A stretch of DNA of 64,000 nucleotides from DATLLJ01 sp035537875. Lineage in GTDB: Bacteria > Acidobacteriota > Vicinamibacteria > Vicinamibacterales > CAVVIG01. The position numbers and the translations under genes were made by a program. Below the pieces are notes generated by a model, which saw only the letters and a list, made by a program, of their open reading frames with translations, was not told the DNA's origin and did not search any database. The stretch lies in NCBI GenBank assembly GCA_035537875.1, contig DATLLJ010000037.1, positions 1 to 64,000 of the forward strand. Direction: 5' to 3'. Each line of letters starts with the position of its first letter. The stretch's first letter is position 1. Below, in pieces: positions 17,059 to 24,783 of this stretch.

Positions 17059-17310
17059 TACAGCGACCCGCCGGACATGACGAGCACTCTGGGTAACGGA
17101 GGCGACTGGACTGCCATTCGAACCCTCACAGGAAGGCTTTGGTGAGGGCTCGGGCCAGGGAGGCCTAAGAGCTCAAGAAAGCGGACGGGTTAAGTATACC
17201 GTTAATCGGAGCGACGCCGATGAACGACCCTTCGGCCAGGCGCTCCACTCGCCGCCCGATGCAAATCCGTGAATGCCGTGCCGCCCGCCAGATCAGCACG
17301 ATGGAAGAGT
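17059..17310. other. Spacer without recognised gene
   Basis: About 250 bases separating the omega-like gene from the terminator hairpin of the RRM gene. I see no protein-like frame and no clear promoter hexamers. Confidence 0.3.
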
Positions 17311-17340
17311 GTCAGGACAGGCCATCCAGCCTGTCCTGAC
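17311..17340 (-). terminator. Hairpin terminator behind the RRM gene
   Basis: Perfect 12-bp inverted repeat GTCAGGACAGGC / GCCTGTCCTGAC with a 6-base loop (17323-17328), starting 7 bases after the stop of the RRM gene on the minus strand. No long U-tract follows, so termination strength is uncertain, but position and stem quality fit a 3' end or mRNA-stabilising hairpin. Confidence 0.7.
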
Positions 17341-17347
17341 GTCGTGC

Positions 17348-17659
17348 CTACCAGCGCGGTTCAGAGCGGCGCCCGCGCGAATCACCTCCGCCGAAATCAC
17401 CGGTGTACGCCGGCTTCGGACGGGCTTCGTTGACGGTGAGACCGCGACCACCGAGCTGATATTCATTCAATTCGGTGATGGCTCGTTGGGCCTCATCGTC
17501 GGTGCTCATCTCCACGAACGCGAAGCCGCGCGCCCGGCCGGTCGCCATGTCGCGCATGACTTTGACGGTTTCGACGGTTCCCGCGCGCGCGAAGAGCTCT
17601 TGCAGCTCGTTTTCGCCCGTCTCGTAAGGGAGATTGCCAACATGCAACTTTCGACTCAT
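17348..17659 (-). CDS. RNA-recognition-motif (RRM) RNA-binding protein
   Basis: A 103-residue single-RRM protein. RNP2 is LHVGNLPY (residues 5-12) and RNP1 is ARGFAFVEM (43-51), with the aromatic residues needed to stack on RNA. A short Gly/Arg-rich tail (GDFGGGDSRGRRSEPRW) ends it. Bacterial and cyanobacterial RRM proteins of this type are often cold-induced RNA chaperones. It is monocistronic, with its own hairpin downstream. The spacer upstream (17660-17894) shows nothing I can assign confidently. Confidence 0.93.
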   Translation of the reverse strand: MSRKLHVGNLPYETGENELQELFARAGTVETVKVMRDMATGRARGFAFVEMSTDDEAQRAITELNEYQLGGRGLTVNEARPKPAYTGDFGGGDSRGRRSEPRW

Positions 17660-17894
17660 GAACTGACTCCTCTGTCGCCACCGGCGACGATCGGCGCTGC
17701 CGATGGGCAGCGGCCGTACCCGACGTTCCTGTAGAAGTCGGGTGGATTTCGTCTCGTAGCTAGCAGAGGTTCAGGAGGAGCGAGTCAGGATAGGCTCGTT
17801 ACGCCCAAAAGGCAGCACAGCACGCGGCAAGATCCGACGCCGCATCATAGCACATACGGCGATGCCGTTCCTCAGGCTGCTCAGTCGGAGCACA

Positions 17895-19046
17895 CTACGG
17901 CCGCGACCGACCGATTCGAAAAAATGACGGATCGATCGTGTCCAGAAGACGCGGAACGTCGAATCCTGTCGCGTTCGCCATGACCACGGTCCCAATGCCT
18001 TCTCGTGGGTACACCCGCATCATGCAGTGAAACCCGCCGCCGCCCCCTTCCTTGAAGAAGAAGCGCACGCCGTCGAGTTCTCTGATGTGCCACCCGAGCG
18101 TCATCGCAACAGGTGCTCCTTGCGTCGTCTGTTGCGGAGCATAGAGAAGCTGCCGCGTCGTGCCGTTCAACAGCACGGACTGCTCACGGAGCTGGTCTTG
18201 AAGGACCTTGCCGAAACCCCTTGCGGTCCCGACGAGCCCGCCAAATGCCGGCCCATTGAGATAATGGCTCCGGATTTCCAGCCACCTGCCGCTGTAATCG
18301 CCGACCAGATCCTGATCGATCAGAAATCCCCTGGCGAGATTCATGATCGAATACTTCTCGAGATAGCCGGTGGCGTGGTGAGGAGGATCCGCCACAATGT
18401 ATCCGAGTTCTTGCGGGCCGATGGCCAGCGGTCGCAGGATGCGCTGGCTGACATAGGACGGAAACGTTGCCCCGCTCGCGCGTTCGACGAGTTTCCCGAG
18501 CAGCCAGTAGCCGATGTTCGAATAGGCGTATGTGGTGCCGGGCACGAACGACAGGCGCGGATGATCGCGCAACACGGCGGCAAGGGCGGAGTTCTCGTCG
18601 AAACGTTCATGATCCGCCACAGGATGCACCCAGCGCAGCGGAATCGGATTCGGGATGCCGGACGTGTGAGAGATCAGCTGCCGAACGGTGACACGCGGAC
18701 CGTACGGGAACGAATCCACGTACCGTTTCACGGATTCGTCGAGCGCCACTCTTCCTGCCTCGAGGAGTTGAAGCACGGCGATCGCGGTGATGGTCTTGCT
18801 CATCGAGTAGGCCATCATCGTCGTGTCGGCATCGACGGGCACGCAACGGCGGATATCCGCCCAGCCACCAGCGTGCTCGAACAGGACATCCTTGGAACTC
18901 ACCACGACGTACTGAATGCCGGGCGTCTTCGAGTTCCTGATCAGAGCGGTCAAGTACGATTCGACGCCTGCCGACCCGACCGGCCGACGGTCACTCATGT
19001 CCGGCCGACACGCCGCCGCAAGGGACACCAAGAAGACGACGTGCAT
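17895..19046 (-). CDS. Serine hydrolase, class C beta-lactamase/PBP fold
   Basis: A 383-residue beta-lactamase-related serine hydrolase (DD-peptidase/esterase family). The nucleophile motif SMSK is at residues 81-84, the Tyr-x-Asn motif is YSN within YAYSNIGYWLLG, and a late GGGGGF loop stands in for the KTG/HxG motif. The start at the ATG at 19046 gives a short signal with lipobox-like SLAAAC (Cys13), implying an anchored extracytoplasmic enzyme. The longer frame to 19136 overlaps the preceding gene. The upstream gene ends 16 bases away, so the two are probably co-transcribed. The substrate is unknown; peptidoglycan peptides or esters are typical. Confidence 0.88.
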   Translation of the reverse strand: MHVVFLVSLAAACRPDMSDRRPVGSAGVESYLTALIRNSKTPGIQYVVVSSKDVLFEHAGGWADIRRCVPVDADTTMMAYSMSKTITAIAVLQLLEAGRVALDESVKRYVDSFPYGPRVTVRQLISHTSGIPNPIPLRWVHPVADHERFDENSALAAVLRDHPRLSFVPGTTYAYSNIGYWLLGKLVERASGATFPSYVSQRILRPLAIGPQELGYIVADPPHHATGYLEKYSIMNLARGFLIDQDLVGDYSGRWLEIRSHYLNGPAFGGLVGTARGFGKVLQDQLREQSVLLNGTTRQLLYAPQQTTQGAPVAMTLGWHIRELDGVRFFFKEGGGGGFHCMMRVYPREGIGTVVMANATGFDVPRLLDTIDPSFFRIGRSRP

Positions 19047-19062
19047 CGCGTGGGCGACCGAT

Positions 19063-21483
19063 TCACGCCGCGTGCACCTGCTGCGGCTGTCGTGAGAGCA
19101 GGCCGCCAGTGGCCAACGCGACGGCTGCGACGACAACCCACAGCGCGGCGGCCAATACCCAGCCGTAGGTCAAGAAGGTCAGCCCGGTCGCCACAGGCGT
19201 GAAAATGAAGATTGTGCTGGCTGTGAGGCTCGCGTGCATCAGCGTCGTGACGAGCAGGCTGCCGGTACGGTCGTAGAGCCACACCATCAGTACCCTATAG
19301 GCCGTCAGTTGCGTTATGGCAGCGAGAACGGCGAGGGGCAGGTAGAGGATCAGAGGGAGCCTTCCGGAGTACGTGCCGCTTATGAAGAGCTGCTGCAGAA
19401 GATGCCACGCTCCCCACAGGACGCCCACGATGAGCCCGGTGGCGAAGACACCGTGGCGCAGCCTCAGCCTGGGCACGGCAAACCCCGTCCAGCCGATTTC
19501 CTCGAAAACCGTTGTAAATCCCGCCGCGATGGCAGCCAGCAGAACGGCAGCCTTGTCGTCCGTGGTGAAAATCGGGGAGGTGAGCGAAAGCGCGAAGAGT
19601 ACCGCCGCCGCCAGAAGCGGGGCGGGCAGCAGCGCCATCGCGTACCAGCGAGCGGCCACGCGCCACAGGAGCAACCGCGACAGAACCTCGCGAAGGCCCG
19701 CCCGTCCGGAGACGATTCCGGTCAGCAGGACGCCTGCGATGCTGGGGCCTGCGAGCATCGCCATGATCGCGGGCAGGAACAGCCCCTCGGTCTGCCAGCT
19801 CGTGCTCGCGAAGCCGCCAGGACCGACCACCAGCACGAAGCCGCCCCATGAGATGGCGAACGTAAGGGCGTAGTAGGCCAGTACCGGGTGCCTGTTGATG
19901 AACGCCTCAATCGACATACCATCTTCCCTCTGCTGGAAGACCGTTGGTCCGCGCCCGCGTGACCACGACGCGTCTCGATTTGATCGTTGGGGCATCTCGC
20001 TCGACCAGCGTTCGCCGATCATCTGCTCGCACGCTGCCCAGAATGCCTGCGCGAGCGCCGGGTCGGCAACATCGGGCGCGCGGCGACACCGATCGAAGAA
20101 TCTCCCGCTCACGTCCGGCAGGTCCGGGTCTGCGGCCAGTCTCAGCACGGGAATGGCGCCGACCTCGGGGCGGACGAAGCCCGGTCGCGCCAGCGTGTGG
20201 ATGAACGCGCGCACCAGACGTGGCAAGCGGGCCTGCGCACCGGTGAGCACCGCGCCCGGATGGACGGCGGCCGTGGTCAGGTGCGGAGCTCGCCGCGCCA
20301 GCTCGGACATGAAGAGCCAACGTCCTCGCTGCGCCTGGTTGTTGGCGGCGAGCCAGTCGTAGGGCCGATGGGCGAAGGACAGGTCGTCCATGGCGATCTG
20401 ACCCTTGCGCTGGTAGATGCCGGTCAGCGTGACGACACGGGCGCGGGCCGCGTCCAGCCGATCGCGGAGCAACGTCGTCAGGAGGAACGGGCCCACCACG
20501 TCGACCGCCAGCGTCGCTTCGATCCCGTCGACGGTCAACGTGCGTTGTGGAAACGTGGCGCCTGCGTTGTGCACGAGCACGTCGAGACGCGGCCACCCGG
20601 TGAGGATCGCCCTGGCGGCGAGCCGGATCGAGGCGAAGTCACCAACGTCGCACGTCACCACCGACACATCGGCGCCCGGCTGTTTCGCGAGAATGAACCG
20701 CCGAACTCGCTCTCCTTCCACGGTGCGTCGACAGAGCAGCACGACCGAGCCGCCGAGTCGCGCAAGACCGAGCGAAACTTCCTGGCCGATGCCCGAGTTC
20801 CCTCCGGTCACGGCGCAGACTCTTCCTTTGAGCGACCACCGCCGTTCATCGACCCAGGGCTGCAGCTCCCTGGCAACCAGGCCGGTGACGGCGCCAAGCA
20901 CCAGTCCACCAAGCACACCACCCATCGTGCCGGTCAACGCAATGAAGGCTCTTGAGGAGTCTAAGGACGGCATCGAGGCCCCGAGGAAGATCGCGCTCAT
21001 GGCGAGCGCCCACGCCGGCACATGGATCCAGATCCACCGACCGGCGTGTTCGGCATGACGACGAAGGATGAACCACTGCGCGCAGCCGAAGCAGAGACCA
21101 GCCCCGGCGCCTGCCATCGCGGCCACGACCAGCACGAGCGAGAGGCGGGGTTCTTCGGGCGCCGTTAGGTCGTGATTGATGAACAGCGAGGGCGTCATCC
21201 CGACGATCCAGCCCGTGACGGCGATGGCGACCGTTGCCGCCACCCATTCCGCCGCGCGCAGGCGAGGAAGCCGTGTGCGGAGCACGCGCCACTGGAATCC
21301 CGCCAGCGCCGTCCCTTCGACGGCGCCGACCGCCGCAAACGTCGCGAGGGTCAGGAAGCGACTGCCGAGCGATTGCGGTTCCCCAATCAGCGCGTTGATG
21401 GCCAGGGCCGCACCGGTGGCCACGCCGATGCCCACGAGCTCCCCGGCGGCACACGCGATGATCCAGCGGCGATAGAACGACAT
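19063..21483 (-). CDS. Membrane domain-SDR-CPBP protease three-part fusion
   Basis: An 806-residue protein made of three modules in one uninterrupted frame. Residues 1-205 hold about six membrane segments. Residues 220-500 are an SDR of the retinol-dehydrogenase type with TGGNSGIG (226-233) and NAG (306-308). Residues 523-806 are a CPBP intramembrane protease-like domain with EEIGWTGFAVPRL and the late GAWHLL motif. The SDR active site is degenerate: YxxxK reads N381-xxx-Q385, so oxidoreductase activity is doubtful. The CPBP module starts with its own ATG (19917), preceded by GAGGGA, suggesting that two genes merged or that CPBP is also made separately. The start at 21483 has a strong GGAGGGG site. 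Confidence 0.8.
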   Translation of the reverse strand: MSFYRRWIIACAAGELVGIGVATGAALAINALIGEPQSLGSRFLTLATFAAVGAVEGTALAGFQWRVLRTRLPRLRAAEWVAATVAIAVTGWIVGMTPSLFINHDLTAPEEPRLSLVLVVAAMAGAGAGLCFGCAQWFILRRHAEHAGRWIWIHVPAWALAMSAIFLGASMPSLDSSRAFIALTGTMGGVLGGLVLGAVTGLVARELQPWVDERRWSLKGRVCAVTGGNSGIGQEVSLGLARLGGSVVLLCRRTVEGERVRRFILAKQPGADVSVVTCDVGDFASIRLAARAILTGWPRLDVLVHNAGATFPQRTLTVDGIEATLAVDVVGPFLLTTLLRDRLDAARARVVTLTGIYQRKGQIAMDDLSFAHRPYDWLAANNQAQRGRWLFMSELARRAPHLTTAAVHPGAVLTGAQARLPRLVRAFIHTLARPGFVRPEVGAIPVLRLAADPDLPDVSGRFFDRCRRAPDVADPALAQAFWAACEQMIGERWSSEMPQRSNRDASWSRGRGPTVFQQREDGMSIEAFINRHPVLAYYALTFAISWGGFVLVVGPGGFASTSWQTEGLFLPAIMAMLAGPSIAGVLLTGIVSGRAGLREVLSRLLLWRVAARWYAMALLPAPLLAAAVLFALSLTSPIFTTDDKAAVLLAAIAAGFTTVFEEIGWTGFAVPRLRLRHGVFATGLIVGVLWGAWHLLQQLFISGTYSGRLPLILYLPLAVLAAITQLTAYRVLMVWLYDRTGSLLVTTLMHASLTASTIFIFTPVATGLTFLTYGWVLAAALWVVVAAVALATGGLLSRQPQQVHAA

Positions 21484-21682
21484 CGGGCCCCTCCGGAGCA
21501 GCCCACTCATACGGATTCGAGAGACAAGGCCGAAGCACTGTCAAAGCCAATGCGCCAGAAGACCACAGGATCTCCTGACGTGGTTGGCAGCCCGTCAGAG
21601 AAGGCTTTCCGAACGGGCTCGCCTCGATCTGCAGTCGAGGCGAGCATCTGCAACTGTTCGCCCGGGGCACCCAGCGTTGAGG

Positions 21683-21979
21683 CTATACGCTCGCAGTGGC
21701 TGACTCCCGGACACCCAGAGGCTGTCGCGAGAACGCAAAGTCCGCGTCCACGTCGTAGTACGTGTTCTCGCTTGCGTCCCCGAGCGTCGAGTCAACGTAC
21801 GCCTGCACCTGGCCCGTGGAGGGGGCTTCCCACAGGCAGGTGACCATCGAGCGATCGCGGCTTGGATAAAACTGCAGGACGCGCACACTGGCCGGTGCGC
21901 CCTCGTTCTTCATGAGTCGCTCGCCCCTCGAGAAAGCCGCCTGAGCATTCTTGATCCGATGCAGTACCACAACATACAT
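21683..21979 (-). CDS. Small conserved-looking protein, ferredoxin-like fold suspected
   Basis: A 98-residue cytoplasmic protein from the ATG at 21979, behind a strong AAGGAGG site. It begins with a strand (MYVVVLHRIK) and helix, then VRVLQFYPSRDRSMVTCLWEA, a helix and ENTYYDVDADFAF. The beta-alpha-beta pattern, ending in an acidic strand, resembles dimeric alpha/beta-barrel proteins of unknown role (DUF4242/nickel-binding-like). No catalytic residues are apparent. It stands between divergent spacer sequence and the LuxR gene. Confidence 0.75.
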   Translation of the reverse strand: MYVVVLHRIKNAQAAFSRGERLMKNEGAPASVRVLQFYPSRDRSMVTCLWEAPSTGQVQAYVDSTLGDASENTYYDVDADFAFSRQPLGVRESATASV

Positions 21980-22101
21980 CTCACACCTCCTTGCGATTGG
22001 TCGAATCGGGATCGACGGTAACCGTTGCGAGGGGCGGTTCGCATCGCTCGAAGGCACCATTTTCTGGAGGCAGGACGTGGTGAAAAATCACCATGCGACG
22101 A

Positions 22102-23754
22102 TCAGACGAGGTTGTGCGAAAAGGCGAACGCCGTCGCGGCCGCGCGTGAGGAGACGTCCAGCTTGGCGAAGATGTTCTGGACATGTCGGGCCACTGTGTG
22201 CTCGCTGATGAACAGCTCGTCGGCGATTTCGCGGTTGCTCTTCCCGGCCGCGATGAGACGCAGCACCTGGAGTTCCCGGGCCGTCACCCCCCGGGCATCG
22301 TCAGGTCCGGTGTTGACAGCCGTGGGTCCAACGAGGGAGTCGGCGCGCGCTTGGTCCGGCGCGGCTCCGAGCTCCTTGAAAGCTCTTCGAGCCGCCTCCA
22401 GCTCCAGGCTGGCGGTGTCGTAATCCCGCAGGGCCCGACAGGCCAGACCAACCAGCAGCCGCACCCTCGCCACCTCGTAGGGGGCGTCGAGATCCTTCCA
22501 GATGGAAAGCGCCCGCCGAAGTGCGATCAGCGCATCGCCCGCCTGGCCGTCGGCGAGCGCCACGGCTCCTCGGGAGTGTGCGGCCATGGCTTCGAGTGCC
22601 TCGCACTCAAGATGCTTGGCCGTCTCGTCGAGCTCACGACAGGCGGCGCGCGCCAGGTCGACGCTTTCGACAACGAGCATGATCTCAACGTACGCGGGTA
22701 GGATTCCCGCTCGGCGCAACGGGCTAGTCGTCTCGGCCGTGATTCGCCTGATTGCGGCGACGGCCGATTCCGCCCGCCCCTGAGCCAGCCGTAACAGGGC
22801 CAGCCCCGGTTGCGGCTCGCAACCGTGCAGGCTCGCATGGCGGTAGGCCTCCTCAGCTGCGTCGAACTCGCCCCGCAGGCGATGCGCCTCGCCCTGACAA
22901 TAGAAGGCCTTGCCGCAGGCCAGTTGATTGAGGACCCCTCGCGTGAAGTTGTCCGCGGAGCGGTGCGCCTCCTTCAGCGCACTCTCCCAATCGCCACCGA
23001 GAAGCATGATCTCGGCGCGATGGACCAGACACAGCCCGTTGTGGGCGACCATCTCGGGCTGGCGCTCGCACCACCTGGTCAGCGCGCGGGTCCATTCGCG
23101 GACGTGGCGCACGTCGTAGACTGCCCGACAGAACGCGATCGTGTTGCAGTAGATGATGCCCGTTACGATCGGCGACAGGTCGCTCGCCGCGGCAGCCACC
23201 AGCGCTTCGTCGACGAGGCGCAGGCCTTCCTTGACCCGTCCGAGTCGCATCAGCGCGCGCGCCTGATCATCCCTGGCCAGCCACACGAGATCGGCATCCG
23301 CGAAGCGCTCGCCGATCTCCGCAGCCACCCGCGCCGTGGCCAGGCCGCCCTCGAAGTCATCGCGACCCATCTGCTCCAACCAGACGGGAATCAGCAGGTA
23401 GCCCCGCTCCACGCAGTCACGTCCGAAACCATCGAGCAGTCGCTCTGCGCGGGCGAACCACCCTGCGCCGCGGGCCCGCTCGCCCCTGAACAGATAGCTG
23501 TGGCCAATCCAGAAACCGCAGCGCACCGCGCGGGGGACGTTGCCGCCATTGAGGTAGCCCTGGTGGGCGCGTTCCAAGCCGCCGACGTAATCATCGTCAC
23601 GGCCGAGCATGTAGGCCGATCCGGCCAGGCGCTCGAGGTCTTCGGCACTCAATGGCTCGGTCCGATCAGCGTTCGAGAATGACTCGAAGGCGTCGACCCA
23701 CGCCTGCTCAAGAAAGAATTTGCGGCCCAGCTCGAGGTCGGTGGCTTCTCGCAT
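22102..23754 (-). CDS. LuxR-family transcriptional regulator with TPR-like body
   Basis: A 550-residue regulator. About 480 residues of paired helices (tetratricopeptide-like, as in MalT/LAL C-terminal parts) precede a C-terminal LuxR helix-turn-helix: VTARELQVLRLIAAGKSNREIA followed by LFISEHTVARHVQNIFAKLDV. There is no receiver domain and no Walker A, so it is not a response regulator or a full LAL ATPase. The TPR body probably senses a protein or small-molecule partner. The start is the ATG at 23754; a GTG two codons upstream is equally open. It follows the fluoride operon by 48 bases but need not belong to it. Confidence 0.9.
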   Translation of the reverse strand: MREATDLELGRKFFLEQAWVDAFESFSNADRTEPLSAEDLERLAGSAYMLGRDDDYVGGLERAHQGYLNGGNVPRAVRCGFWIGHSYLFRGERARGAGWFARAERLLDGFGRDCVERGYLLIPVWLEQMGRDDFEGGLATARVAAEIGERFADADLVWLARDDQARALMRLGRVKEGLRLVDEALVAAAASDLSPIVTGIIYCNTIAFCRAVYDVRHVREWTRALTRWCERQPEMVAHNGLCLVHRAEIMLLGGDWESALKEAHRSADNFTRGVLNQLACGKAFYCQGEAHRLRGEFDAAEEAYRHASLHGCEPQPGLALLRLAQGRAESAVAAIRRITAETTSPLRRAGILPAYVEIMLVVESVDLARAACRELDETAKHLECEALEAMAAHSRGAVALADGQAGDALIALRRALSIWKDLDAPYEVARVRLLVGLACRALRDYDTASLELEAARRAFKELGAAPDQARADSLVGPTAVNTGPDDARGVTARELQVLRLIAAGKSNREIADELFISEHTVARHVQNIFAKLDVSSRAAATAFAFSHNLV

Positions 23755-23802
23755 GGTCACTACCTGGCGGCGACAGCGGTGACTATAGTCCGATCCCGTT
23801 CA

Positions 23803-24162
23803 TCAGACGGAGCGCCCACGCTTCGCGGCCGCTGCGTACTTGACCACGCGCACGCGCTCGACGGTCACGAGCGCGCCGCCCGTCACCATCTCATCCAGGA
23901 TCGGCAGCAACTGCTCGACGTGGGCTTCGTCATCGACGACTTCGATGAGAACCGGCAGATCGGTGGACAGCTCGACAAGGTGCGCCGTGTGAATGACGCT
24001 GCTTGCTCCGAATCCCGCCACCCCGTGGATGACCGTTGCGCCGGCAAACCCCTCGCGACGAAGCCGCTCGAGCAGTGCCCGCGAAAGCGGCGTGTGATGA
24101 AAGCGGTCAGACTCTCCAAGGAAGATCCTGACGAGCACCTGATTCCCATCCAGCACTCGCAT
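23803..24162 (-). CDS. DUF190 domain-containing protein
   Basis: A 119-residue small alpha/beta protein of the DUF190 (PII-like) family, which is regularly encoded beside crcB. Recognisable blocks are LVRIFLGESDRFHHTPLSRALLERLRREGFAGATV, then GFGASSVIHT and LPVLIEVVDDE. DUF190 proteins are thought to regulate or assist fluoride export. The ATG at 24162 follows a GGAGGGCG site and lies 10 bases after the crcB stop, so the two form an operon. Confidence 0.9.
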   Translation of the reverse strand: MRVLDGNQVLVRIFLGESDRFHHTPLSRALLERLRREGFAGATVIHGVAGFGASSVIHTAHLVELSTDLPVLIEVVDDEAHVEQLLPILDEMVTGGALVTVERVRVVKYAAAAKRGRSV

Positions 24163-24172
24163 CACGCCCTCC

Positions 24173-24553
24173 TCACCGGTCAAGCAGTTGCTTTGCGCAC
24201 AGCACTCCGAGCCAGCCGGCGGCAAACGCACCCATGACAGTCGCCGTCGCGTTTACGGCAGCGGCCCGGAGAGCTCCTTCCTCGAGCAGTCGGCTCGTCT
24301 CGTAGTTGAAGCTCGAATAGGTGGTCAGCCCACCGATGAAGCCAATCGTAATCGCCGAGCGAACCGTTGACGACCACGAGAGCGTCAGGGCGGCATGCAT
24401 GACCGCCGAGATGCCGAAGCAGCCGAGCAGGTTGACGATCAGCGTGCCATAGGGAAAGGCGCTGTCAAAGCGTTGCGCAGCCCAAAGAGCGATGAGATAG
24501 CGGCTACCGGTACCGGCTGCCCCAGCGAGGCAAATCCAGAGGAACTGTTCCAT
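24173..24553 (-). CDS. crcB: Fluoride ion channel/exporter CrcB (Fluc)
   Basis: A 126-residue protein with four membrane helices that forms a dual-topology dimeric F- channel. Family signatures are GAAGTGSRYLIAL in helix 1, PYGTLIVNLLGCFGIS in helix 2 (the Asn and Gly of the pore) and TIGFIGGLTTYSSFNYE in helix 3 with the polar track. The start is the ATG at 24553 (MEQFLWICLAG). A fluoride riboswitch lies 59 bases upstream, which gives its regulation. DUF190 follows in the operon. Confidence 0.95.
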   Translation of the reverse strand: MEQFLWICLAGAAGTGSRYLIALWAAQRFDSAFPYGTLIVNLLGCFGISAVMHAALTLSWSSTVRSAITIGFIGGLTTYSSFNYETSRLLEEGALRAAAVNATATVMGAFAAGWLGVLCAKQLLDR

Positions 24554-24611
24554 GCCGTGTCGCCTTCCTTTCGGGCGCCGCGGCGAGTACGAACACGCTC
24601 CCACGATCGCC

Positions 24612-24664
24612 CGTAGGAGTCATTGGCCGTCGGTGACGGCGGTTCATGGCGGACTCCACCGCCG
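24612..24664 (-). promoter_or_regulatory. Fluoride riboswitch (crcB motif)
   Basis: On the minus strand the sequence GGCGGTGGAGTCCGCCATGAA (24663 downward) is followed by CCGCCGTC and ends with AATGACTCCTACGGG. This is the crcB motif: the GGxGAUGG-type opening, the first stem loop and the invariant AUGACxCCUAC element that closes the pseudoknot. It is 59 bases upstream of crcB, the commonest target. Binding of F- turns the crcB-DUF190 operon on. Confidence 0.88.
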
Positions 24665-24783
24665 TCGTGTTCCATTCAGTCTGACCGGCACCCGAGCAAG
24701 CGTCAAGCCACCGGACGGCCGATTCTCCCTGTCGAGTGCTGGGACGATTTCGAGGGGAGACAAAAGGCTGCTGCTCGCGCTCT

